Source: Chrysomallon squamiferum
Lineage: Eukaryota > Mollusca > Gastropoda > Neomphalida > Peltospiridae
Reading direction: 5' to 3'
Assembly (NCBI GenBank): GCA_012295275.1
Contig: CM022674.1
Span: 12,107,364 to 12,144,863, forward strand
DNA: 37,500 nucleotides
Shown here in pieces: positions 15,620-37,398 of the stretch; the stretch's first letter is position 1; every line of letters starts with the position of its first letter. A model generated the notes under the pieces. It worked only from the letters and a program-made list of their open reading frames with translations, was not told where the DNA came from and did no database searches. Both the position numbers and the translations under genes were made by a program.

Positions 15620-16166
15620 CTAATAATATTGTTACATTTCCCTAATTCTTGTAAAGATGAATTATCATATTTTTCAATACAAATATTTCAATAAGAGGCT
15701 TTTAATAAAATTACATATACAAACTATGCAATTTTTTAATCTTCTGAGATGTTGTTTTTTCTGTTCGTTGTTTCTTCAATTTTTTTTTTAGTTATGAAGT
15801 ATAGGGACTTAATATAAACATGAATATATATACATTGATTATTATTATTATAAGTTTTCCATTTTCTCTTCATTTAAAGTATTCCCTTTTGTTGAAAAGT
15901 AATCGCGTGATAATGTTAATGAGAAAAGAAATAATCAGTAACATATTACAATACCTTACGTTAAATAATTTAATAACTAATACTACAGGTAAATACCTAA
16001 TAATATAGTTCTTAATTTTAGAAATATCAAAATATCTAGTTTCGTCAGAGGCGTTTGTCAAGTCATGGTTAGATTTTGTCCTTCTGTGCTAGTGCGATCC
16101 AATATATTGTCTATGTGAATAGTTTAATCAGACTTAGTTCAGACACCAGAATATTCACGCAAAGAG

Positions 16167-16289
<123 letters not shown>

Positions 16290-16535
16290 CTAAAATGACG
16301 AACGTCAATCAACGAAGGACCTTCCTGAAGTACTGTTGTGATCTGTCCAGAATGGAGCGGAGTGCGGGTGAATCGATGTCACAGGTTCCAGTCTTGTCAC
16401 CGCTACTTGATATTTCTGAGGTTAGTATTGGACATTTCCATCACTGCGTTATAGACTAATGTCTATTTACGTGTATGTGTGTGTGTGTGTCTGTCTCTGT
16501 GTATACATTTATTTATCTATATTTTGTATTGTTAC

Positions 16536-16574
16536 CTTTCCTCCACTTTAGCCCTGCAATGTTTCAGCCTTTTA
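16536..16574 (-). CDS. Gene 2 cytoplasmic micro-exon (39 nt)
   Basis: A 39-nt segment lies between ATATTTTCAG and GTAACA and is phase 2 at both ends, as needed after the TM exon. It reads [12 protein letters not shown]. The upstream flank matches the flanks of the micro-exon arrays in genes 3 and 4, while the coding part is strongly diverged yet the length is unchanged. Confidence 0.5.
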
Positions 16575-18830
16575 CTGAAAATATTATCACGTAATGTTAG
16601 TTTGAATTAAGATCATTTATCATATAATTCTTTATTATATAAATACTTTAGTGAAATAGTCTTACGAAATTAATATAATTCTACAGACATATGCATACAT
16701 AAAACTACATACATTCATAAACACACACACACATATATATATTTCTTACTTCTATTTCTTGAACCATAAGACGCAAATTTATTTTTCACTTCTAGAAATG
16801 AAACGCTTTTGTCATAAAAAGTATCTTCCTCAGAATTATCCAATTATAACACATAGAAATAATCATTTAATTAATTACGTTAACTTGATTTTATAGGCAG
16901 TTAAACAAAACATGAAAATGTTTGGAGATATTTACCTGCTGTATAACAAACAGCTTCCTGTGACGACCAACACAGCAGCTAAAATCACTGAATACATCCA
17001 GTTTTCAAACCATTTCACTTTTCTTATTTTCACTAAAAAAGGATTCACACATGAAAGGTTACTTCTGTTATTATTACCGCAACAACAACAACAACTAGTA
17101 AAAAATTTCGGCATTACCAAAACAGAAGAACTAAGACATTACTACAAATATCACTTGAAATACATTTTAGCTTTAATGATGCTGTTGCTGGTACTAGATT
17201 ACTATTACGATTACTACTAATACCATGAGACAGACAACAACTAGTATGATTACAAATACTGTTGTTACTATAGCATACCTGGACATTTCGTGCCAGTGTA
17301 ACACATTTCTGTTCTGTTAGTGTTATTTCCATTATAAATTCGTCGAATGCCTTTTCCACACGTTACACTACACATTGATCTGTTCTTCGTTTTTACTAGT
17401 GTTGGTCTCTGTATTTTTTCTATGCCATCTAGTCTCATTGAGTGAAGGGTAAACAGATAATCAAATAGACAGACAGTCGGCGAAGCATACAGATACAGAG
17501 AGAGAAAGAGAAAGAGACAGAGAAAGAAAGACTGAAAACAAAAGATAAAGACACAAAGAGAGAGAAAAGAAAAAGAGAGACAGACAGAGAACGAGAGTAA
17601 GAGACGGAGATTGTCAGACCGAGATTGCTGTTACTAGTATTACTGATATGAATACTACTGATATGAATACTACATTGGTGTATTAAGTATAAGACTGCTA
17701 CTAATATCACCAGACAGATAACAACAAATACGACTAGAAATACTGTTGTTAATATTAACACAACTGCAGCATACCTGGACATTTCGTTCCAGTGTAACAT
17801 ATTTCTGTTCTGTTAGTGTTATTTCCAGTATAAACTCGTCGAATGCCTTTTCCACACGTTACACTACACACTGAACCGTTCTTCGTTTTTACTACTGTTG
17901 GTGGGTGTTTTGGTTCTTCTCCTGGCCTCTTTATATCTGTGCCATTTGGTCTGACTGAGTGAAGGATAAACAGATAATCGTACAGACAGACGGGGAAACC
18001 CACAGACACACGGGGAGAGAAAGAAAGAGACAGAAAGAAACAGAGAAGGAACTAAGAGAGAGAGAGAGATTTGTTTCTTGACTTACATTTTAAACATTCT
18101 TGTTTAAAATTGTCTATTAGAAGAGTCACTTGATTACTCATTTCTCTCAAACTATCTTCAGAACAATTTTTAACATGTGTAGCTTTCATCATACAGTAAA
18201 GTAGCCATGTAGTCATTTCTTCTCTATAAAACATCAGACATACTGTTAAACTATATGCAAGAGAAAGAGAGAGAAAAAAAAGAAAAGAAAGAGAAACTGA
18301 GCGATTGAGAGACAGAATCTATGTATATGTTTCCATGTCAGAGAGACAGATAGGCAGAAAGAAAAAGACAAAGACAAAAAGAAATATAATTTAAGAGAGA
18401 CACAGCGTGAGAGAGGGAGAGATAGAGACTCACGTGCAAATACTTTTCAACTTTATGCTAGAAGGCAAAGATCCAAAGTCACCAGCTGAAGTCATATAAT
18501 TAAACTGTTCTACGGTCAGCCCTTTCGGACCAAAACATGTTTTGTTCACATCGTCGACAAACCTTGTTTTGCACGGGTCATTATCTTCAAATGGTGGAAC
18601 ATATATTCTATTTCGATCTGTACTCCAAAATCCTGGTTCAAAAAGGTTTTCGAACGAAAGATATTAGTACCAAAGTGAGATTTGTTCCTTCAATCAATTT
18701 TCCTATTTAGATTTCTATTCCTGTGGCAGGATATACTAAATCATTTTAATAAATCTGGATATCACAGCTGATAAACAAACTTAAAAATGAAAACACAGTT
18801 GGGGATGAGAATGTATATTTTAACATCAGA

Positions 18831-18927
<97 letters not shown>

Positions 18928-19774
18928 GTGTGTGTGTCATTAAGAAAAAAATCTGCTTGGAAATTAAATTCTGGAATTTATATGTTTTTTACTTTTACTG
19001 ATTCTGTATCAAGATCCGTACAAAAGTTTTAATTTAATTTTTATTTATATTTATATTTACTTTGGCAATCTACAGGAAAATAGCATCGGGTACTATTTCT
19101 TTCGTTACGTTCCCCTACACACAGTTCTTTTGCTGTTCCCGTAGTTGTGCGATTTACGCAAACTCTTGTCCGTGTTATGCTTATACTGCCTTTACCACAC
19201 AGGACGTTACAGCTTGATTCCTTTTCTGACCAAGATGTCCATGTACCAGACACTACGAAATAAGACCAGTACAAGAAAATACATGCACACAAATACATAC
19301 ACATACACGTACACATTCTCATACAGACCCACACACACATACACAGACACAGGGAAAAAAATAATAGAAAAGAAAGACAACTTGCAAAATCTAACTATAT
19401 TACAATCATAAAACTTTGTATCAAGAAAAATAACACCTAGCGAAATAAAGAAAGAGTAGAGAATTAACATATTAACATAAATTCTCTTAATTTTTTCCAT
19501 TATTAATGGTTTTTATTTTGTGTTATTGATATACCTGATCTGCAGGTTTCGTTAATAGATTTCATTAAGAATGAGACTTCGTCACGAGTCTTTCTTTTCT
19601 TTCCCTTGTTCTTCTGACACCAACTCACATTTCTGGCAAACATCTTACTATCAATGAAGCATTTTGATATTCCATCTAATTTCTTTTCCCTAATAAATAA
19701 ATTAATTAATAAATTCAGATTTTGTTATCCACTGTCGAATAAAACATGAGTTATCCGAGTAACAAACACACACA

Positions 19775-19852
<78 letters not shown>

Positions 19853-20711
19853 CGAACACATACGCACTTACACATACATACATACACATTCGTACTGTGT
19901 ATGTATAAATATATATGTATATGTATTTATATGTGTGTATATTACTACCCGGATGGAGATAGTCATGCCCACATAACAATGATTTTCATACAGGTAGTAG
20001 AAGTATCAGTGACTGGTGTAGCCACCATTAGCATTCACACATTCTTAACAAGGTACCAGGCGTTGGAAATAACACTGAGGACTCGCTAACCATTCTGTTG
20101 AGGTTGACGGTGGGGACATGATGTGATCGAACTCGACGCCCAAGTTTACCCAAGTGTGCTGTACTGGTGACAAGTCCGGTGAGTATGGCGTTATCATCAG
20201 GAAACGGCATTCACGTGCTACTGTTCATCGTAGTTCTTCCAGAACTGAGGCAATTATAAATAGAATTAGTCCTCCTGAGCCTCTTACAGTAGTCTACCGA
20301 TAACACTTTGGCTTATATGCTGAGCCACAGATCTTTGAGTGTGTCCATCTTGTAGCCAGCCAACATACTTCCAAACATTATCAAAAATGTCTTAGCTTCT
20401 TTTGAGTAGTAGATATATATACACACACACACACATACATACGTACATGCCTACACGCATACGTGTTATATAAGTACATACGTGCACAGAGACAGAAAAA
20501 AAAACGACTCACGTGCATGATGACAACTTAAACGTTTCAAACGTTTCTCCTTCTGGAAGAGATCCATCTTTTCCATGAGAGACTAAATAGTGAACTGACC
20601 TAAAAGCAATCTGATTCCGAGCAAAACATTTGATCAGTCTTTCTCTTAAGTATTTTTGGCATCTGATCCTAGAGGAAGCCGAGGCCTCAACTATAGATAA
20701 AGGCACCGTAA
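16536..20711 (-). CDS. Gene 2: predicted TSP1-type transmembrane protein
   Basis: This is the sister of gene 1 about 17 kb away. Exons in transcription order are B 20711-20513, C about 19690-19537, TSP1 19252-19061, B' 18632-18434, C' 18223-18087, D1 17954-17775, D2 17428-17279, TM 17032-16936 and micro-exon 16574-16536. All junction phases match and every listed exon is open, so unlike gene 1 the extracellular part appears intact. A possible terminal exon is at 15619-15502. The predicted protein is a type I membrane receptor-like or adhesion-like molecule with two six-cysteine domains, one TSP1 module and two TSP1-like modules. Ligand and role are unknown. The B-C intron carries a decayed Tc1/mariner fragment. 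No signal-peptide exon is identified. Confidence 0.72.
16936..17032 (-). CDS. Gene 2 TM exon
   Basis: This 97-bp exon (acceptor TTTTTTAG, donor GTAAAT) encodes [15 protein letters not shown] continuing into [16 protein letters not shown]. The basic residues before the span and the phase-2 exit match the other TM exons. Confidence 0.78.
17279..17428 (-). CDS. Gene 2 exon D2: second TSP1-like module
   Basis: A second D exon follows D1. The acceptor used by the other D exons (CACTCAG) reads CACTCAA here. An AG eight to ten bases further in (ACTAG) gives a 150-bp exon that is still phase 1 at both ends. It encodes [31 protein letters not shown] and MCYTGTKCP. Gene 1 has no equivalent. Confidence 0.7.
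17775..17954 (-). CDS. Gene 2 exon D1: short TSP1-like module
   Basis: This 180-bp exon (acceptor CACTCAG, donor CCAG/GTATGC) is phase 1 at both ends. It has one linker unit [15 protein letters not shown], then [16 protein letters not shown] and CYTGTKCP. Four cysteines and the CXXTCXXG O-fucose consensus are present, but the tryptophan strand and last cysteine pair of a full TSP1 are absent. It shows the unexpanded state of the gene 1 repeat. Confidence 0.82.
18087..18223 (-). CDS. Gene 2 exon C'
   Basis: This 137-bp exon (acceptor TTTTATAG, donor GTAAGT) encodes [20 protein letters not shown], then [19 protein letters not shown]. Its length and phases are identical to gene 1 exon C'. Confidence 0.78.
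18434..18632 (-). CDS. Gene 2 exon B'
   Basis: This 199-bp exon (acceptor TTGAACCAG, donor GTGAGT) encodes [46 protein letters not shown] and LKSIC. It is open and nearly identical to gene 1 exon B'. Confidence 0.8.
18832..18923. repeat. (TC)n microsatellite
   Basis: Pure TC run in the gene 2 TSP1-B' intron. It reads as GA on the transcribed strand, opposite to the CT tracts near exon D. Confidence 0.97.
19061..19252 (-). CDS. Gene 2 TSP1 exon
   Basis: This 192-bp exon (acceptor TTTCGTAG, donor GTAAAT) encodes a complete six-cysteine TSP1 module: [33 protein letters not shown] and RCYFPVDC. It is close to the gene 1 copy, with the same WxxW motif and the same loss of the O-fucose threonine. 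Confidence 0.88.
19537..19690 (-). CDS. Gene 2 exon C
   Basis: The exon lies between acceptor TTTATTAG and donor GTATAT and reads [30 protein letters not shown], then [12 protein letters not shown] without stops in the expected phase. It carries a lysine-rich insertion compared with the other C exons. Ends are given to within a few bases. Confidence 0.72.
19765..19852. repeat. (CA)n microsatellite
   Basis: Long CA run ending in a short TA run, in the gene 2 B-C intron just upstream of exon C. Confidence 0.97.
19945..20410 (-). mobile_element. Decayed Tc1/mariner transposase fragment
   Basis: This segment is more GC-rich than its surroundings. On the minus strand it shows [19 protein letters not shown] (about 20362-20300), the N-terminal helix-turn-helix style of Tc1-like transposases. 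It also has PDDNA (20198-20184) and [15 protein letters not shown] (20182-20140), matching the DNA and SPDLNPIEH-type motifs. These motifs lie in different frames and the DNA-to-SPDL spacing has collapsed, so the copy is frameshifted and internally deleted. No terminal inverted repeats were seen. It sits in the B-C intron of gene 2. Confidence 0.75.
20513..20711 (-). CDS. Gene 2 exon B
   Basis: This 199-bp exon has acceptor TTTGATAG and donor GTGAGT, phase 1 in and phase 2 out. It encodes [20 protein letters not shown], then [17 protein letters not shown] and FKLSSC. The cysteine spacing matches gene 1 exon B. It is the most diverged of the four B exons. Confidence 0.78.
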
Positions 20712-21229
20712 CTATCAAAAAATAAATAAATAATAAGAAGAAATAAAAGTCTACAATCTACGTCATTAATTGGTTCAAAATGTTGTGATATAATCGGACG
20801 TAGTGTGTTAGAAAAATAAACAAAAAAGTATATCTGGTCTATCCTGAACAGTATGAAAGCTAGATGACGTAATATTGTAAATAAATAAATAAATATTTTT
20901 TTTAAACAAAGAAATAAAGCAAAAAACAAACAAACAAACAATTAAATAAGTAAATAAATTAGCAAAATGCAAAATGCGTATATAGCAAAGTTAGCATATT
21001 GTTGATGTTCATTTTTTTTTCTTTCCCTTTTTACTATTATTGTCGAATAAGGATCTTTTTTTTTTTTTTTTTTTTTTTTTCTACCAGCCAAAATATCGTC
21101 TATGCATTTTCAAAAAAAAAAAAAATATTAACGAACAGTGCTACTGGTTTTACATTTTCCAAAATTAATTTTTAAAACAATTTTGAAAAATGAAATAAAA
21201 TAACAATAAAACTAATTTTTTATATAAGA

Positions 21230-22620
21230 GAATGATCTACAAGAATATTGTTTAAGCATATATAACAAAAGTGTGTTGTAATATAAATGTAATTTAACAT
21301 ACACATCAAAAGATGTAAAATCATTATGCTCTGCTTCCGAATCTGCATGACGTCATTAGTTTTTCGTGCGAACATCTCGATCAGATTAGAAACTCTTCGT
21401 TCGAATGACATCATTACGTATTAGTATATATAATAAAATTCGAAATTTGTATGTCAGATTATATTAATAAACTAATAAATAAAAATAAAAACATAAGAAC
21501 ATTTTAAAAAATTAAAAAAGAAAGATAATTCTTACTGGACACTGGATAATAATAAATCATTTAAATTCTAATTATTTTTTATTTATATGTGTGTTAGTTA
21601 TTTACATAATTTTAATTCATTTAGGACTTCGTTTTAACAAGCTTGCACGTGCTTTCAATTTAATGGTTAAAAATATTTTTATAATTTTCTAAATAATCAA
21701 AATATTAATATTGATATTTACTGTTATATTACAGGAATAAATAAATAGATAAATAAATAAGTATATGTATACAATAACATTGTTGCCTGCAGTCTATTTT
21801 TAGACTGGCAAATGTTTTCGCCTAAAGGGATTCTATAAATATTAATAATAATTACCTAAATAAATAAATAAAATAGCTTAATGTTTTAAATCATTATATT
21901 TCAGGTAATATTCACCACCATTATAAGATTTTGTAATTCATAATTCTGATCATTGTTATCATTACAATCATTAACACCTTTGATATTATCAGTACCATTA
22001 TCACCGTGCGTCATTATAACTATTACTGTCATCAACATTAATTGTGCATATGTATGATATAACATAAAATAATTAAATAAATACCGAAAAAATCAAGCAA
22101 TATATTTTAATAATTAACATTTATTTATTAACTGAAAATTAGCATTCAGTTTCTAACTCAAAATATTAATTATGTTTAATAATAAACTGAAATTGTCTCC
22201 GAGAAAGATTCACGCAAGTAATTCAAGTAATTTGACGAGAATCCGTCAAGAATTCTGAGAGATTCTGATACGAGATTTATCATGGCATAGAGTGGTTGTT
22301 TTTCAACAAAACTGTTCAAGCTGAACAGTCTACTGGTTCTAACAAAGCTATAATACGAGTAAAGTTAAATAGTCTCAGATATTTGATATGAATCAGTTGG
22401 TTAGAGAAGATGGTACAAATGAGTTGACTAGGATAGTAAACATCATGTCCCAGAGCAGATTCGGAGAAACGTGTTCATGTGAAAGATCCATGATCTGTTT
22501 GTCTACCTGAATCATTGTTCTTGTTTCATTTCAGAATAACTTAGTCGCCGAAATAATTTTTGGTCAGTGCTATAAAATATAGAAATGTATTTAGTTATCA
22601 CATCTTTGCACTACGTGTTG
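21230..22620. promoter_or_regulatory. Gene 2 conserved upstream region
   Basis: Counterpart of 4080-5540 with TGACGTCA at 21348-21355 (637 bp upstream of exon B) and tatatataat near 21425. No ORF is supported. Confidence 0.35.
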
Positions 22621-22798
22621 TGATTGGAGGAGATATATATATGTACATATATCTATGTTTGTAAATGTGTTTTTATTTTCGGTTTCACTTTCTCTTGCAT
22701 TTAATTTCGTTTTTCTTTAGGTCATTATTGTTTTATGAATTATTTATTTTTGTTGTTTCCTTTAGCTCATTTCGATTTATTATTTTTATTTTATTATT

Positions 22799-22804
22799 AT
22801 TATT

Positions 22805-22849
<45 letters not shown>

Positions 22850-23520
22850 GCATAAATATTTATTCATTTATTTTGGTTGGAGATATCTCATTCATTAAGA
22901 CGAATCATTGTCAACCTTTTCATTCATTTTATCTTTTTCTTTTCTTCAGGTATTCAGAAATGTCTCATAGAATTCTTCCATAATTCTTGAGCTTTGTTTC
23001 CATGAGTTCATTTCGATTTTTTTATTATTATTTTTTTTATTATTTTTATTATTTGTATTATTATTATTGTTGTTGTTGTTATTGTTGTAGTTATTCATTT
23101 ATTTATTTATTTATTTATTTATTATTTTATTTATTTTGGTGGGAGATATCTCATTCATTAAGACGAATCGTCGTGTCAACCTTTTCATTCTTTTTTCTTT
23201 TTCTTTTCTTCGGGTATTCATAAATTTCTTATAGAATTCTTCCGTAATTCTTTAGCTGAAAGTAGAAAATTAACAAAATGCTTATTGATCTTAGCAACAC
23301 TACTACTACTTTTATCACTATTATTACTACAACTACTACTACTATTACTATTACTACCGTTACTACTATTACTGCTGCTGCTACTACTACTATGACTTCA
23401 TAAACTGCTAAAGCTATTATCACTACTACTGCTATTGCTATTACTGTTATTACTATACTACTTCTATTACTGCTACGGTCACATGTCCACGAATAATAAT
23501 AATAATAATGACGTCGATGA
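22799..23520. repeat. Trinucleotide-rich block, sister of 5700-6204
   Basis: It holds a TTG run at 22806-22850, a second degenerate copy of the tctcattcattaagacgaat block at 23150, TTTA repeats, and ACT triplets. The duplicated block is absent from copy I. No gene is supported. Confidence 0.88.
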
Positions 23521-23639
23521 ATACAATAACAACAACAATAATACTGATGATGATATTATTGTGAAGAATAAGATATTATTATAATTAATAATATTTCATC
23601 TTTTCATTTTTTTTTAAAGTTTAAATATCCGTAATAGTT

Positions 23640-23740
23640 CGACTTTGACGTCACTAAGACAATTCTATTCGTACAATGATGACGTCACTCAAACAACTCA
23701 ATTTGTATGATGATGACGTACTAAAGGTGTGTATAAAGGT
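23640..23740. repeat. Unexpanded two-unit counterpart of the 34-bp minisatellite
   Basis: The sister segment has ctaagacaattctattcgta, then caatgatgacgtcactcaaa, a second diverged unit and gacgtactaaaggtgtg. The same left and right flanks bracket the 27-unit array at 6339-7300, so this is the short allele-like state before expansion. Confidence 0.85.
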
Positions 23741-24287
23741 GATGTAACTAAAACAAATCAGTTTTTGTAATGATGATTTGACTAAAACATATTACTTATT
23801 ACTAATATTTATTTTTTTATTATTATTTTTTTAATTTTTTATTTACCTTCTCATTTTCTGTGAATACGTATGAGTTTCTCTGGAAAAATAAAAATATCAT
23901 AATGTTAGAGAGAATTCAGATTATCAGCGACTAACTATAAATAAATGTATACACAGATATAAACACGAACGAAAATTCACTCATCCATCCATCCATATAT
24001 GTGTATGTCTGGGTTTGAATGTATATATGTACTATCTATTCCCAAATTTCGTATGAAATTCAGTTATTTGTATATATCTGTCTTTGACCTTCTTCTTTCT
24101 TCTGTTTCTCTCTGTTTCTTCCATCAGTAGTGTCTGACATTACACTGTAGAAAGAATGAAGATCTTCACAAATAATAATGATAATATAAAATAAAATAAA
24201 CCTAACAGAATTCCCGAAATCGTAAATAAAGTTATTAATGTTGTCAATGATAAATGGTTTAAAAAGAATGAAGTAAAGATGTTCACA

Positions 24288-24289
<2 letters not shown>

Positions 24290-24333
<44 letters not shown>
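24290..24333. repeat. (AAT)n microsatellite
   Basis: AAT run inside a short local duplication (aatgaagtaaagatgttcac recurs in near copy at 24155). Confidence 0.9.
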
Positions 24334-24335
<2 letters not shown>

Positions 24336-24484
24336 CCTAACCGAAATTGTAAATAAAGTTATTACTTTTGTCTAAAACGTTATAAAATATAACGAAACTC
24401 TCAAGAGGAATATGGACTGAATTGAAATATGCAAATATACATAAAATATACATTATTATTATTGTTGTATAAAGTGAAAATTAC

Positions 24485-34049
<9,565 letters not shown>

Positions 34050-34385
34050 CTGTCAATGAAAACAAATCTGCGTCATTAATTGGTTCCAAAAGCTGTGACG
34101 TAAATTGAATGTAATGTGTCAAAAAAATTATGACAAACAGCTTAAAATGAGCATTAAAAACTCGCGAAACATCCTAGAGTGTGATATGTAGGTGACGTAA
34201 TGTTGTAAGTAAACAAATAAACAAACAAACAAACAAATAAATAAACAAAATGTTTATTCAGTAAAGTTAGCATATAATTTTGTTATTCTTGTTGTTTTTT
34301 ACTATTATTGTCATATAAGGATGACTTTTGTTGTCTTTGAGTTCATTTTTTTTAACCCTTTTTTATAAACCAGCCAAAAAAAAAA

Positions 34386-34416
<31 letters not shown>

Positions 34417-34469
34417 TTGAAAAAACTGTACAAAGACATCCACAATCTGAATATAGAAATATTTAAATT

Positions 34470-35031
34470 TCGGTAAAAAGGTCAACTTTAACTAAGAGAC
34501 ATAAATGGCTTGATTAAAGCAGATTATCGAACACACGCCTCACATATTCACAGAATTAATTTAAAAAATAAAAGAATAATGAAACGAATTTTATATATAA
34601 AAGAATTATCTAAAGGAATAGTGTTTAAATATGTGTAATAAAAGTGTTTAGTAATATAAATATAATTTAACATACACGTCAAAAGATTTAAAATCATCAT
34701 GATTTTCACCCGCATTTATGATGACGTCATCAGTTTTTCCTACAAACATTTCGACCAAATTAGATCGAATGACATCATTACGGATTACTATATATAATAA
34801 AAGTTTTAAATTTGTATGTGAGATTAAATTAATAAATTAATAAATAAACAGAAAAATATTACAAAGCGTGTTGTTTTAATATTTTGGAATATCACGTTAA
34901 ATTTACGACTTCGTTTTGACAAGTTGGCACAACTTTCAATGTAATGGCTAAAAATAACTTTTAAATAATATATATACACTTATTTATGTACATTTTTCCT
35001 GTTAAATACAGTAAATATCATTATCAATATA

Positions 35032-35087
<56 letters not shown>

Positions 35088-35720
35088 CATACATACAGTT
35101 ATAGATGGATAGACACAGACGACAAGCATGCAATAACGATATCATCGCTATCAGCATTACGATCATTAACATATTTGATATTGTCAACATCATAATTATC
35201 GTTATCGTCGTCCATCTGTTACTATCGTCATCATCAGTATTATTAATAGTGTATTTGTGGTTGCACGCATTTATGTCACTTATAAAATAACTAAAAAATA
35301 ATTAATAAATACTGAAAAAAATAAGGCAACACTGTTTTAATAATTAACATTTATTTATTAACTTAAAATCAACATTGTGTTTTTTACTCAAAATATTAAT
35401 TACATTTAATAAGGAATTGAAATTTTCTGCCATAAAGATTCATCAAGTCATTTTTCCAGACAGATGAGAAACCACAAGGATTCCTCAGAGACTGACACGA
35501 ATTTCATCATGCCATAGAATGGTTGTTTGTATACAAATGCATTACTTTTCAGACATGAAAAAGGTGTTTTAATAGATATGCAAACAATTAAACACCCGTT
35601 AAGTTATAAATAAATTACTAGTAAATATTCTTAACCAGTGCCAAGAAATATAGAAATTTATTTTGTCATTATATCTTTCCACTACGTGCTGTGATTGGAT
35701 GATATATATATGTACATATA
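34470..35720. promoter_or_regulatory. Gene 4 conserved upstream region
   Basis: Counterpart of 4080-5540 with TGACGTCA at 34722-34729 (673 bp upstream of exon B) and tatatataat near 34790. It is nearly identical to the gene 3 region from 13980 onward apart from the microsatellite at 35037-35087. Confidence 0.35.
35037..35087. repeat. (TG)n-(TA)n microsatellite
   Basis: TG run then TA run in the gene 4 upstream region. Confidence 0.95.
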
Positions 35721-35874
35721 TCTGTGTTTGTAAATGTTTTCCTATTTTAGGTTTCACTTTCTTTTCTTTTGCATTTCCTCTTTGTTTATGTCATTATTGC
35801 TTTATGAATTATTTATTTATTTATTTCCATTAGTTCACATCGATTTTCTATTTTTATTCTTATAGATATTTTAA

Positions 35875-35876
<2 letters not shown>

Positions 35877-35949
<73 letters not shown>

Positions 35950-35950
35950 T
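35877..35950. repeat. (ATT)n-(TTTA)n microsatellite
   Basis: ATT run followed by TTTA run, matching the position of similar runs in the 5.7 kb and 22.8 kb blocks. Confidence 0.95.
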
Positions 35951-36199
35951 TTTGGTGGGAGATTTGCTCAATCATGATGACGAATGTTCATTTCAACCCT
36001 AGGTTTTCTTTTTCTTTCTTTTTTCTTTCTCTTTTTTATTAGTTTCTTCTAAAAAAATTCCATAATTTGTTAGCTGAAAGTAGAATATTATAACATAATG
36101 CATACTGATCTAAGCAACAATACTACTACTATAATTACTACCATTACAACAATTACTACAATTGTTACTGTTACTACCGCTACTATTACTACCACTGCT

Positions 36200-36794
36200 G
36201 CTACTTCGAGGTCATTAAAACTGTCCAGTTTAAATGAATGTGGTGTTACTAAACAGTTTAATTTGCACAGATAATCAAGAAGATAATAAAATAGTTAAAT
36301 CTGTGTAAAGATGAAGTAAGAGTTAAAGTTCCATTTGGTTCTGTAGCGATAAAGTGAGAAAAGCTAATGAAAAGTAATGTAAATAAAATAAAGTGGTGTT
36401 TTAAAACTGTTTAATTCTACTAAATATATCTTGCCTTGAGAAAACATGTATTACATATGATATGGAACAGCACATTGGGAACACAGCTTCAGACAGTAAT
36501 ATAATCAAAGAAAAATTAAAAGTAGACAGGATGTAATGACATCAGTTACCGGATATACTGGATGGAAAAAACTTACTATTTACATTGGGCTTGTGCTAAA
36601 TTCTTTAAGAATAACGTTATTTGCAGTGATAAGAACGCACAGTAGTACACTTCACTGATTATGTACAAGAGACTGTAATGCAATATTTCAGTTATCCAAC
36701 GAGTATAACTGTTTTAAATGTCAGCAACCTCACCCCCAGTCGTTCTGAATTTAAGAAAAGAAAAGAAATATGGTGACAAAAATATTCGTCTTTA

Positions 36795-36842
<48 letters not shown>

Positions 36843-37020
36843 TCATTTCTAGAAATAGCACAGAATGTAGTCATATGACTTACTTTGAAGGACCTATTTG
36901 TGAATCGATGAATGATTTCATGATTTAATGTTTTACATTACAATCATATTTAATATATAAATTACTGTTCTGGAATTTGATAAAATTAGCCGAGTGTGTA
37001 GCCATAATAATTCCTATTTA
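36200..37020. other. Single-copy stretch at the right end, no gene seen
   Basis: It matches none of the four gene copies and so marks the end of the duplicated block. It contains a TG run at 36798-36841. No ORF with recognisable similarity and no clear exon was found. Confidence 0.6.
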
Positions 37021-37030
37021 AATTGTATTG

Positions 37031-37036
37031 TATCTG

Positions 37037-37120
<84 letters not shown>

Positions 37121-37174
37121 GATTATTATTATTATCATCATCATTATCATTATTATTATTATTATGATTATTAT
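37031..37174. repeat. (TATC)n-(ATT)n microsatellite
   Basis: TATC run to about 37080 followed by an interrupted ATT run. Confidence 0.96.
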
Positions 37175-37398
37175 TATTAATATAAATCTGACAACTATAT
37201 GTATTTGTGAAAGCCATCAACTATCTAATTATTTTTTTTTTCTTAAGGTGTAACAATAATAGTAACAACAACAACAAAATAAAAAGTGAAAAAGAGAGAT
37301 AACTGAAAGATGCGTTTGCAGTACTTGAAAGTAATTTTTTTGACTGTATTTTTTTTCTTTGAAACAAGTCTCGAAGAAATACAGCATAGCGATTATTT

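Noticed and set aside
16296-16459. Plus-strand frame MTNVNQRRTFLKYCC
   Set aside because: It is joined to GA-repeat translation, has no similarity I recognise and no counterpart in the other copies. A minus-strand exon reading here gives a stop after four codons in the needed phase.
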